From: UBA5078 sp041175045
GTDB lineage: Bacteria > Pseudomonadota > Gammaproteobacteria > Pseudomonadales > Pseudohongiellaceae
DNA: 13,173 nt
Assembly: GCA_041175045.1 (NCBI GenBank)
Contig: JBEDFR010000161.1
Span: 1 to 13,173 of the forward strand
Direction: 5' to 3'
Positions 1-5,796 of this stretch are shown piece after piece. Below the pieces are notes generated by a model. It was not told where the DNA came from. It made no database searches and was given only the letters and a program-made list of their open reading frames with translations. A program made the translations under genes and the position numbers. How positions within the stretch are numbered: the first letter of the stretch is position 1; each line of letters opens with the position of its first letter.

Positions 1-918
1 TGCCACCTGGGTTTCCACGGTGGCTGGTGTGGATTCGATCGGGCTGGAGAGATTGTCGTAAGAGTACTTCTTGTAGAGGGTACCCGTGGTGATCAGGTAT
101 TTCTCGCTCTCTGCACTGGTGCGCTGCAGCTGCACCAGCTCGGAGGCGGTCTTGATCTCGCCGAACTTGTTGACGAAGTACTGGTCGCCGGAGCGGTCAG
201 AGGCTTGAATCAGTTCCGGTGTCACGAATTGATCGTCGATATACACATAGGTCTGCCACTTGTTGTAGGGGTCGTCGGCGGTCGCCGTCGCCGTCTTGAC
301 GTAGTAGGCCGTGGCCAGGTGCGAGGACCCTGATGCGCCGTAGATCGTGAACGACGTGGTCTTGTGATAGGTGTCCGGCTTGTTGCGGTTGAACGCGGCC
401 GTGATGGGCGTGCTGTTGGACGGCAGGTTGAGCCCCAGCTCCACATTGGTCGTGGCCTTGAATTCAGAGACGGTCTTGCGCGGAATCGTCAGGGCGCTCA
501 GCGGCTTGCTGAAGTCCGCCTTGTTGGTGGAGTCCACCGGCAGAGACATCAGCGACTGACCGGCACTGTTGACCATCTGGTTCTGCTCGTTCAGCACGAA
601 GCCACCGTTACGGGTGTAGATCTTGGTGCCATCGGGCGATTGCAGGGCGAAGAAGCCGTCACCGGTGATGGCCAGATCGAGCGAGTTCGCCGAGAACTCG
701 ATATTGCCCTGGCTGAATTCCTGCACCACCTGCTTCAACGAGACACCGTTACCGACGACGCTCGAGGCCTTCTGCAGCGGGGACGTCGCGAAGATGTCAC
801 CAAAGTCGGCGCCGGACTTCTTGAACCCCGAGGTGCCGGCGTTCGCAATATTGTTGGAGGTGACCGCGAGCTCGGTCGTCGCAGCGTTCAATCCGGTCAG
901 TGATGTATAGAATGACAT
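1..918 (-). CDS. flgE: Flagellar hook protein FlgE, C-terminus cut off by window edge
   Basis: Structural subunit of the flagellar hook, exported by the flagellar type III system and polymerised under the FlgD cap. The frame is open for 306 codons from the ATG at 918 to the left edge with no stop, so the C-terminal part is missing (the family is usually about 400 residues or more). The N-terminus has the rod/hook signature, with MSFYTSLTGLNAATTELAVT followed by SNNIANAGTSGFKKS at about residues 21-35, and GDGFFAL at about residues 86-92. A GAGGAA Shine-Dalgarno lies just upstream. It is last of the visible flgBCDE genes, 43 bp after flgD, and probably cotranscribed from the sigma-54 promoter ahead of flgB. 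The middle region (about residues 150-306) is the variable surface domain and I see no special motif there. The rod proteins FlgF/FlgG share the N-terminal motif, but position after flgD makes FlgE the best call. Confidence 0.93.
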   Translation of the reverse strand, partial: MSFYTSLTGLNAATTELAVTSNNIANAGTSGFKKSGADFGDIFATSPLQKASSVVGNGVSLKQVVQEFSQGNIEFSANSLDLAITGDGFFALQSPDGTKIYTRNGGFVLNEQNQMVNSAGQSLMSLPVDSTNKADFSKPLSALTIPRKTVSEFKATTNVELGLNLPSNSTPITAAFNRNKPDTYHKTTSFTIYGASGSSHLATAYYVKTATATADDPYNKWQTYVYIDDQFVTPELIQASDRSGDQYFVNKFGEIKTASELVQLQRTSAESEKYLITTGTLYKKYSYDNLSSPIESTPATVETQVA

Positions 919-961
919 GTGGCGTTCCTCGTGAAATGTCGGGTGTGATTGATTTGCTTCG

Positions 962-1645
962 CTACAGACCGATTCGCTGCAGCTGCGCCAGGTTGATTTC
1001 CTTTCCGGTTTCGGTTTCTACGACCAGACCGGACGCATCCTCGTCCCAGCGTACGGCCGTAATCAGTTCATTGGTGGTCACGCGTGCCGCGCTGGCCTGG
1101 CCTGCGCGCTGAATATCCACGGAAACAGCGTAGAGCCCGAGCGGAACCTCTTCGCCTTTGGCCGTGACGCCGTTCCATTCCAGCGCCAGCGTGGAAGCAG
1201 GCTGGCGGCCAAATGCGCGTTCAAAAACCACGACTCCTTCAGCATTGCGCACGACGAAACGGCCGCTGTCGGCACCTTCCGGCAAGTCCGCGCTGATCTG
1301 TGACACCCGGCCCGCACCGCCGATCACCGTGCCCGAGTTGCTGGGCACGCTACGTCCCAGCATGCTGGTGCTGTCCATCAGGCGTGCCTGCAGCATGTTG
1401 CTCGACATGGTTTCCATGGCGCCCTGCATGGCCTTCATGGATTCCAGCGAGGAGAACTGTGCCAGTTGTGCCACGAAGGCCTCGTTTTCCATGGGGCTCA
1501 GCGGGTCCTGGCTTTTCAGCTGGGTGGTAAACAGTTTCAGAAACGCGTCGCGGCCGAGTGACTGATCCACCGTCTTGGGCGCGTACTTCTGCGCCTCCAG
1601 TTGCTCGGTGGTCAGAATATTGCTGGGAAGAGTGACGTTGCTCAT
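962..1645 (-). CDS. flgD: Hook assembly capping/scaffolding protein FlgD
   Basis: Caps the growing hook and guides insertion of FlgE; removed when the hook is complete. The product is 227 residues, a usual FlgD length. The diagnostic N-terminal segment FLKLFTTQLKSQDPLSPM is at residues 35-52, followed by FVAQLAQFSSLESM at 57-70. The C-terminal half (about 105-200) fits the FlgD Tudor-like/fibronectin fold, with a FlgD-Ig type stretch around VVVFERAF and LEWNGVTAKGEEVPLGLY. I chose the ATG at 1645, which has an AGGA 11 nt upstream; the frame extends to a TTG at 1669 overlapping the flgC stop, but those eight residues are not FlgD-like. It lies 20 bp after flgC and 43 bp before flgE, in the same operon. 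Confidence 0.93.
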   Translation of the reverse strand: MSNVTLPSNILTTEQLEAQKYAPKTVDQSLGRDAFLKLFTTQLKSQDPLSPMENEAFVAQLAQFSSLESMKAMQGAMETMSSNMLQARLMDSTSMLGRSVPSNSGTVIGGAGRVSQISADLPEGADSGRFVVRNAEGVVVFERAFGRQPASTLALEWNGVTAKGEEVPLGLYAVSVDIQRAGQASAARVTTNELITAVRWDEDASGLVVETETGKEINLAQLQRIGL

Positions 1646-1665
1646 GAGTGCGGGTGTCCTGTAGA

Positions 1666-2097
1666 TCAAGCCTTGGTGATGTCGAGGGTGCGCAACATCA
1701 GATCCTTGGCAGTCTTGATGACCTCCACGTTGTTCTGGTAGCCGCGCGAGGCATCAAGCATTTCGATCATTTCTTCGACTTCGTTGACATTGGAGCCCCA
1801 GATATAGCCGTCAGCATTGGCCATCGGGTGTCCCGGGTTGTACATCTCCTTGAGCGGGCGCGGGTCGTCAACGATGTCCGCCACGCGCACCCCCCCGCCT
1901 GCGGACTGACCCTGGGCGCTCACCATCTGGTTCAGGATGGATTGAAACACCGGACGTTTGCCGCGAAAGGCCTCGGCTTCGGAGCCCGCGACCACATTGC
2001 TGTTGGCGATGTTGCTGGCGGTGGAGTTCATGCGGATCAGCTGGGCACTCAGGCCGCTGCCGGCGATGTCGAAAATTCGGTCAAGGGCCATGCTCAT
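1666..2097 (-). CDS. flgC: Flagellar proximal rod protein FlgC
   Basis: Proximal rod component in the periplasm, exported without cleavage by the flagellar type III system. 143 residues, close to the usual length. The N-terminus carries the rod-family motif: FDIAGSGLSAQLIRMNSTAS then NIANSN at residues 29-34. The C-terminus has the FlgC signature, with YNPGHPMANADGYIW at about residues 86-100, NVNEVEEMIEMLDASRGYQNN, and the closing helix that interlocks in the rod. The start overlaps the flgB stop by ATGA, typical of translational coupling; an in-frame ATG two codons further on is an alternative start. It is followed by flgD after 20 bp. Confidence 0.95.
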   Translation of the reverse strand: MSMALDRIFDIAGSGLSAQLIRMNSTASNIANSNVVAGSEAEAFRGKRPVFQSILNQMVSAQGQSAGGGVRVADIVDDPRPLKEMYNPGHPMANADGYIWGSNVNEVEEMIEMLDASRGYQNNVEVIKTAKDLMLRTLDITKA

Positions 2098-2495
2098 TCT
2101 CCTCGCAGGGCTTTGCGCAGGCCGCTCACGCGCGATTCAAGAAATTGCAGCGAGGCCTGATAGTCGGCGGCGGCGCGGCCGAACTTGGCCTGCTCCAGGC
2201 CGATTTCCACGGTGTTGTTGTCCAGACTCGGGTTCAGCGGCACGCGGTAGACGATGGCATTGCTCACCGAGGGTCGGCCGCTGCTGGTGCCGCCCAGATG
2301 CTGGTCGTCGGTGTTGCGCACCCGCATCCCCAGGCTGCCTTCGGCCTGACGCATGGCGCCGGCGAAGTCCAGATCCTTGGCGCGGTAGTTGGGCGTTGCG
2401 GCGTTCGCGATGTTCTGCGAAATCAGCTCCAGCCGCGTGTTGCGCAGCTGCAGAGCGCTGCTGTGCAGCGAGAAGTAAGAGTCGAGCAGTGCCAT
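2094..2495 (-). CDS. flgB: Flagellar proximal rod protein FlgB
   Basis: Proximal rod subunit, placed next to FliE/FlgC at the base of the rod. 133 residues, standard for the family. The conserved N-terminal region is visible as LRNTRLELISQNIANAATPN at about residues 17-36, followed by YRAKDLDF, the characteristic FlgB continuation. The C-terminal helix (about residues 100-130, QAKFGRAAADYQASLQFLES) matches the rod-core helix. It is the first gene of the leftward flgBCDE operon. A sigma-54-type promoter lies about 40-50 bp upstream and the leader is short (about 25 nt). The last codons overlap flgC by 4 nt. No cheV/cheR genes lie between it and flgA, unlike Pseudomonas and Vibrio. Confidence 0.94.
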   Translation of the reverse strand: MALLDSYFSLHSSALQLRNTRLELISQNIANAATPNYRAKDLDFAGAMRQAEGSLGMRVRNTDDQHLGGTSSGRPSVSNAIVYRVPLNPSLDNNTVEIGLEQAKFGRAAADYQASLQFLESRVSGLRKALRGE

Positions 2496-2531
2496 GAGAG
2501 ATCCGCCTCTGTGTCAGTACGACTGTGTATA

Positions 2532-2547
2532 AGCACAAGGTGTGCCA
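2532..2547 (-). promoter_or_regulatory. Sigma-54 (RpoN) promoter for the flgBCDE operon
   Basis: Read on the minus strand the site is TGGCAC-N5-GTGCT, with GG and GC exactly 10 nt apart, as required for the -24/-12 elements (consensus TGGCAC-N5-TTGCW). Only one base of the -12 TTGC is different. The predicted start is near 2521, giving a leader of about 25 nt to the flgB ATG. Rod/hook operons of polar flagella are usually RpoN-dependent, which agrees. An enhancer-binding activator is needed; a candidate site is at 2669-2710. Confidence 0.75.
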
Positions 2548-2602
2548 GCATTTGAAAACGCTGTCGTGAGTCCGGTAAGATGCTGAAAAGCCTTGGAAGC
2601 TC

Positions 2603-2630
2603 TACAGCTTGTCGGTGCAAGTGTCGACTG
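2603..2630 (+). promoter_or_regulatory. Candidate sigma-28 (FliA) promoter for flgA
   Basis: TACAGCTT-N12-GTCGACTG. Spacing and the stretch GCAAGTGTCGACT are identical to the candidate promoter ahead of flgM (13 identical bases), and close to the stronger match ahead of flgP. Against the common FliA consensus TAAAGTTT-N11-GCCGATAA the match alone is weak, so the case rests on the repeated motif. The predicted start near 2637 would give a leader of about 125 nt containing the inverted repeat at 2669-2709. Confidence 0.45.
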
Positions 2631-2668
2631 CCGGCGGGCAGGGGCAAGGGCGGGGGCAGGCCCGACAG

Positions 2669-2710
2669 GGCAAAGCGGCAAGATTTCGGCATTGCCATGC
2701 CGCTTTGCCG
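2669..2710. repeat. 12-bp perfect inverted repeat with CGGCAA boxes, possible activator site
   Basis: Arms GGCAAAGCGGCA (2669-2680) and TGCCGCTTTGCC (2698-2709) are perfect inverses, with a 17-nt spacer. CGGCAA (2676-2681) and its inverse TTGCCG (2705-2710) lie inside, plus a further TTGCC at 2692-2696. CGGCAA is, from memory, the core reported for the Vibrio flagellar enhancer-binding protein FlrC. The site is about 150 bp upstream of the predicted sigma-54 start of flgB, a normal enhancer distance. On the plus strand it would also form a stem-loop in the flgA leader. No T-run follows, so it is not a standard terminator. Confidence 0.6.
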
Positions 2711-2762
2711 GTCGCCAGCGTCCGGCGTGGTAGCTTGGCGCGTGTTGATGCGAGGAAATTCC

Positions 2763-3689
2763 ATGACCAGAACCTCTTGCCTGTGTCTGATTCTGAGCCT
2801 GCTGTGCCTGGCCGGCGGCCCCCGCGCGCTGGCGGCAGAGGGGGACCTGCGCGCCGAGATGCTGGCGCAGTTGCAGGTCTGGCTCGAGGCCAGTCAGGGT
2901 GAGCAGCCCAGCGGCGTGAGCCTCGACCTGCTGGATCGACGCATTCGGGTGCCCGCCTGCGAGACCCCTTATGTGTTCAGCTTTCCGTTCAACGACGGTC
3001 GCACGCTGCGGGTAGAGTGTCCCGCGCTGAACTGGTCGATCGTCACGCGCATGAACCGTGACGAGGCGCCGGCTGTGCCGCTTGACGCTGCGCGGCGTGA
3101 GACCGCGGGGGTCGGGGGCCAGCAGGCGTATCAGCTCAAGGTGGCGAAGCAGGCGGGAGATCTGATTGCCGAGGCCGATCTGCAGGTGCTCGAGGTGGAC
3201 CCGACAAGAGTGTCTGTCGCCCGCGCCCTCAGCCTGGCGCAGCTGCGCGGGGCCAAAGTGGCGCGGGACCTGGCGGTCGGCACGGTGCTGCAGCCTGCCG
3301 ACGTGCTGCAGGCCGGCATGGCCTTGACGGTGACCACGCTGGTGCCGCGGGGCGCGGCCCTGAGCGAGGCCAACACCCGCACGGCTACTTTTTACGGTCC
3401 CCTGCCGGCCGATGTGATCACCTCGGTGCAGTCCCTGCGCCGCGCCGTGGCAACGGGGCCCCTGCAGCCCGGGCAGCCACTGCGGCTATCGGCCATTCGC
3501 TCGCTCGCCGATGTGGTGCGGGGTGACGAGGTGGTGGTGGCGGTGCGGCGCGGCCCGGTCAGCATCGAGTCCTATGCCGTTGCCGAGGAAGAGGGGATGA
3601 CGGGGGATCAGATCAGCGTGCGCAGCGGCGAGTCCGGCGAACGTTTCAACGTGATCATTACCGGCGTGCGTCGAGTCGAGCCTCTGTGA
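2763..3689 (+). CDS. flgA: Flagellar P-ring assembly chaperone FlgA
   Basis: Periplasmic chaperone needed for FlgI P-ring formation around the rod. The product is 308 residues, longer than the roughly 220-250 of many homologues. A Sec signal peptide is clear (MTRTSCLCLILSLLCLAGG, with probable cleavage after ALA near residue 24). Two cysteines (67 and 86) in the N-terminal domain could form a disulfide. The C-terminal SAF-type region holds AKVARDLAVGTVLQPADV at 164-181, a second G-PLQPGQPLRL unit at about 232-242, and the family ending DVVRGDEVVVAVRRG then GDQISVRSGESGERF. The ATG at 2763 has an AGGA six bases upstream; the frame opens further to 2580, but that region lacks a signal peptide and overlaps the regulatory elements. 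Divergent from flgB and upstream of flgMN. Confidence 0.9.
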   Translation: MTRTSCLCLILSLLCLAGGPRALAAEGDLRAEMLAQLQVWLEASQGEQPSGVSLDLLDRRIRVPACETPYVFSFPFNDGRTLRVECPALNWSIVTRMNRDEAPAVPLDAARRETAGVGGQQAYQLKVAKQAGDLIAEADLQVLEVDPTRVSVARALSLAQLRGAKVARDLAVGTVLQPADVLQAGMALTVTTLVPRGAALSEANTRTATFYGPLPADVITSVQSLRRAVATGPLQPGQPLRLSAIRSLADVVRGDEVVVAVRRGPVSIESYAVAEEEGMTGDQISVRSGESGERFNVIITGVRRVEPL

Positions 3690-3732
3690 TGCCAGGGGTG
3701 GTCGCCGCGCGAAAAAAAAATCAGGAATTCCC

Positions 3733-3760
3733 TAAAGCAGGCTAAAGCAAGTGTCGACTC
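3733..3760 (+). promoter_or_regulatory. Candidate sigma-28 (FliA) promoter for flgMN
   Basis: TAAAGCAG-N12-GTCGACTC, with a TAAAG -35 element and a -10 carrying G-CGAC. It shares GCAAGTGTCGACT with the site ahead of flgA. The CTAAAGCA octamer occurs twice, 10 bp apart (3732 and 3742), so a second -35-like element lies inside the spacer. The start would be near 3767, about 45 nt before flgM. Control of flgMN by FliA is common in gammaproteobacteria and forms a feedback loop. Confidence 0.55.
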
Positions 3761-3812
3761 CACTGACGTAGCGTGCCATAACTCTTCGCGATCCCATGAA
3801 CTGGCCCATATT

Positions 3813-4121
3813 ATGAACACGATCAACCCGACAGACCCCGGTAAATCCAGCCTGCAGAGCATCACTGACAACAAGCGTGTCAAAGACTTGCGGGAGAAGG
3901 CTGCCCAGGACACCTCCCTGCGGCTCACTCCGGAGGAATTGCCCCGGACCGAACCGGACTTGAAATTGTCCGAGGCGGTGAGTGCCGCCATCAAGTCCGC
4001 CTCGGCGGAGTACGACAGCGCCAAGGTGGACACCATCAAGGAAATGCTGCGCCTGGGCAATTACCCCCTCGATCCGCGCAAGATCGCGGAAAGCATTGTC
4101 GAGCTCGAAAAGCTGCTCTGA
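3813..4121 (+). CDS. flgM: Anti-sigma-28 factor FlgM
   Basis: Binds and inactivates FliA until the hook is complete, then is exported through the flagellar channel. 102 residues, the usual size. The C-terminal sigma-binding half is clear: YDSAKVDTIKEMLRLGNYPL at about residues 67-86, followed by DPRKIAESIVELEKLL. The N-terminal half is polar and low in hydrophobics, as expected of the disordered export region. The start at 3813 has no good Shine-Dalgarno; a six-codon reading frame (3796-3816) ends in a TGA overlapping the flgM ATG, so coupling is possible. flgN follows after 16 bp. Its target FliA is encoded in the opposite-facing operon to the right. Confidence 0.93.
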   Translation: MNTINPTDPGKSSLQSITDNKRVKDLREKAAQDTSLRLTPEELPRTEPDLKLSEAVSAAIKSASAEYDSAKVDTIKEMLRLGNYPLDPRKIAESIVELEKLL

Positions 4122-4137
4122 GGCGCGGGAGAAGCAG

Positions 4138-4584
4138 ATGGCCGCGGACCAAGACACTGGCGACATGGCGATGCTGACGGCTGAACTCGAAAGCCTGTGT
4201 GCCGAGGTCAGCCAGTTCAGTGCCTTGCTGGACGAGGAGTTCGAGGCGATGAAAGCGCAGGATCTGGCCCGTCTCGAGGCGCTGCAGCCGGTGAAGGAGC
4301 GCGCGCTCGCGCAGTTAGGCGATGTGCGCTTTAGGCGCGTGCAGGCACAGCTGAGCGCCGGGGAAGCGGCCGGACTGCCAGTGGCCGTGACGGAAAAATG
4401 GGCCCGTCTGATCGAAGCCGCCGAGACCATCAGGGGCAGTCTTGCCCGCAATGAAGTGCTGATCAGCCGCAAGTTGACGGTGGTGCGCGAGGCACTGCAG
4501 ACCTTGTATCAGACGGGCTCCCGCGAAGGGGTCCAGCTTTACGATCGACTGGGGCGGTTGACGCGGCCCGGACGCTCATCCTGA
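4138..4584 (+). CDS. flgN: Flagellar export chaperone FlgN
   Basis: Cytoplasmic chaperone that escorts hook-associated proteins FlgK and FlgL to the export gate. 148 residues, normal for the family, and almost wholly helical by composition. The N-terminal FlgN pattern is visible as LTAELESLCAEVSQFSALLD then EEFEAMKAQDLARLEALQPV, leading into K-ERALAQL. The C-terminal helix has NEVLISRKLTVVREALQTLY, ending in VQLYDRLGRL, like the YG-xGR tail in homologues. The ATG at 4138 has GGGAG seven bases upstream; the frame is open further left inside flgM but that part is a shadow of flgM. FlgN is poorly conserved in sequence, so the name leans partly on position directly after flgM. It ends 25 bp from the convergent gene at 4610. 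Confidence 0.85.
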   Translation: MAADQDTGDMAMLTAELESLCAEVSQFSALLDEEFEAMKAQDLARLEALQPVKERALAQLGDVRFRRVQAQLSAGEAAGLPVAVTEKWARLIEAAETIRGSLARNEVLISRKLTVVREALQTLYQTGSREGVQLYDRLGRLTRPGRSS

Positions 4585-4590
4585 CACTGC

Positions 4591-4606
4591 CGCGGGCATG
4601 CCCGCG
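4591..4606. terminator. Palindrome between convergent genes, possible bidirectional terminator
   Basis: CGCGGGCATGCCCGCG is a perfect 16-bp palindrome, able to form a 6-bp GC stem with a CATG loop on either strand. It fills most of the 25-bp gap between flgN and the convergent gene. There is no T-run on either side, so if it ends transcription it is a weak or Rho-assisted terminator. Confidence 0.4.
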
Positions 4607-4609
4607 ACC

Positions 4610-5242
4610 TCAAGCCTCCTCGTCACCCGCGTCCGTATCGGAGGCGATGGTTTCCACCGCGCGCGCCTCGCTCAGCAGATTTGCCGCCAGGCCCCCCGGC
4701 ACCGGCAGCTTGATCCGGCCGTACAGGGCGGCGATGGTTTCCTCCAGCGCCATGCGCAAGCGGTTCAACTCCTCGCTCTGGGCTCGGGCGCTGTCGTAAG
4801 CCACGTTGTAGAGACTGTTCAGTTCCTGCGATGGCAGCCAGCTGGACACTGCAAAACGCAGGGTCTTCACCAGACGCTCACTCCTGGGGGTGGCGCGTGC
4901 GGCGCCGAACTTGCCATCGCTACTGCCCTCGCTGAACAAACTTCGGATCGTCTTCAGCAGCACGGGGGCGTACTGCTCGCGAAACTGTTCGATATCGGCG
5001 GCGTTGAGTCCCTCCGGGACACTTTTGCCTGCCAGCACATCCCACAAGGGTTTGCCCTGAAGTCCGTTGAAGGGGACGTTGCCGCCTGCACTGGCAGCTG
5101 AGCCTGTGCCGCCGCCATGCTGATCCATCAACTGGCGCGTGATCTCCTCCAGACTGCGGATCTTGCCGACGGCATACAGCACCAGGACGGTGATGGATGC
5201 CGTGCAGATCAGAACGATGGTCAAGACGATCAAATTGCTCAT
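4610..5242 (-). CDS. Unrecognised membrane-anchored protein of the flagellar operon
   Basis: I do not recognise this 210-residue protein. One N-terminal transmembrane helix (about residues 4-26, LIVLTIVLICTASITVLVLY) is followed by a charged juxtamembrane segment (KIRSLEEITRQLMD), a Gly/Ser/Ala-rich linker (about 43-55), and two largely helical blocks (about 65-106 and 120-178), including SERLVKTLRF and SARAQSEELNRLRMALEETI. The tail is acidic (DTDAGDEEA). Most of it is likely cytoplasmic. I chose the second ATG (5242) because a GAGG lies 8 nt upstream; the ATG at 5248 is only 2 nt from it. It is the last gene of the fliA operon, 35 bp after another unknown gene. Many polar-flagella clusters have chemotaxis genes at this place; a DUF2802-like protein was considered but the sequence does not obviously fit. 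A motility role is inferred from position only. Confidence 0.75.
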   Translation of the reverse strand: MSNLIVLTIVLICTASITVLVLYAVGKIRSLEEITRQLMDQHGGGTGSAASAGGNVPFNGLQGKPLWDVLAGKSVPEGLNAADIEQFREQYAPVLLKTIRSLFSEGSSDGKFGAARATPRSERLVKTLRFAVSSWLPSQELNSLYNVAYDSARAQSEELNRLRMALEETIAALYGRIKLPVPGGLAANLLSEARAVETIASDTDAGDEEA

Positions 5243-5277
5243 GGGCATGGCCTCGGGAGAAAGTGAACCCAGTGCAC

Positions 5278-5796
5278 TTAGCCGTCGTGGTTGCCGGGCT
5301 CGGCAGACTGGTCGGAGCCGGATTCAGCGCCGTCTTCCTCGCGCAGGAACCGCACGACTTCCAGATTTTCGACAAGTCCCAGCTCTTTCCACATCTCGTC
5401 GGCAACCGCCTGCACCTGCGCGATGGCCTGAGAACGGGAGATTTTCTGGGTCTGGTAGGCCCCCGCCAGGGTGAAGATCTTCTGCGCGAAACGCTCGGGG
5501 ATGTAGGTGAACATGAAGTCTGCGCCGGACTTCACCAGCTGGAAGGTGTCGGCTTCGGGCGGTTCGGGTTTTTCGGCGCCATTGGCCAGTGCCAGCAGCA
5601 GCGTTTCCTCGTAGACCTCCACCTCGCGCGCGGCGCGCACGAAGGCAGTGTCGATATTGGCGCGACAGCGCAGGGCAACGCGCACGCAATACACGCGACT
5701 TTCGCGCGCATTGGACTTGGCAGCGGCGACCGCTTCCTCGTAGTCCTCGCGGGCCTTCGCCTTGAGCTTTTCGTTCTTGGATGCTTTAAACCACAC
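5278..5796 (-). CDS. Unrecognised cytoplasmic protein directly after fliA
   Basis: I do not recognise this 172-residue protein. It has no signal peptide or membrane segment. The N-terminal third is strongly charged and helical (KASKNEKLKAKAREDYEEAV, about residues 4-23), then comes a stretch with two cysteines (C37, C44) in RVYCVRVALRCR, an acidic helix EVEVYEETLLLAL, and a C-terminal domain with FMFTYIPERFAQKIFTLAGA at about 94-113 and a helical run to about 151. The last 20 residues are acidic and probably disordered. The GTG start shares one base with the fliA stop (TAGTG) and has GGAG about 10 nt upstream, so translation is coupled to fliA. This tight coupling suggests a function tied to flagellar regulation or chemotaxis, but that is inference. 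Confidence 0.78.
   Translation of the reverse strand: MWFKASKNEKLKAKAREDYEEAVAAAKSNARESRVYCVRVALRCRANIDTAFVRAAREVEVYEETLLLALANGAEKPEPPEADTFQLVKSGADFMFTYIPERFAQKIFTLAGAYQTQKISRSQAIAQVQAVADEMWKELGLVENLEVVRFLREEDGAESGSDQSAEPGNHDG

Noticed and set aside
2580..2762. Upstream extension of flgA
   Set aside because: It would bury the signal peptide inside the protein and covers the promoter and inverted repeat; the ATG at 2763 has a good Shine-Dalgarno.
3712..3720. Run of nine A after flgA, as part of a terminator
   Set aside because: It would give U on the minus-strand transcript only, no gene there needs it, and no clear hairpin precedes it in that direction.
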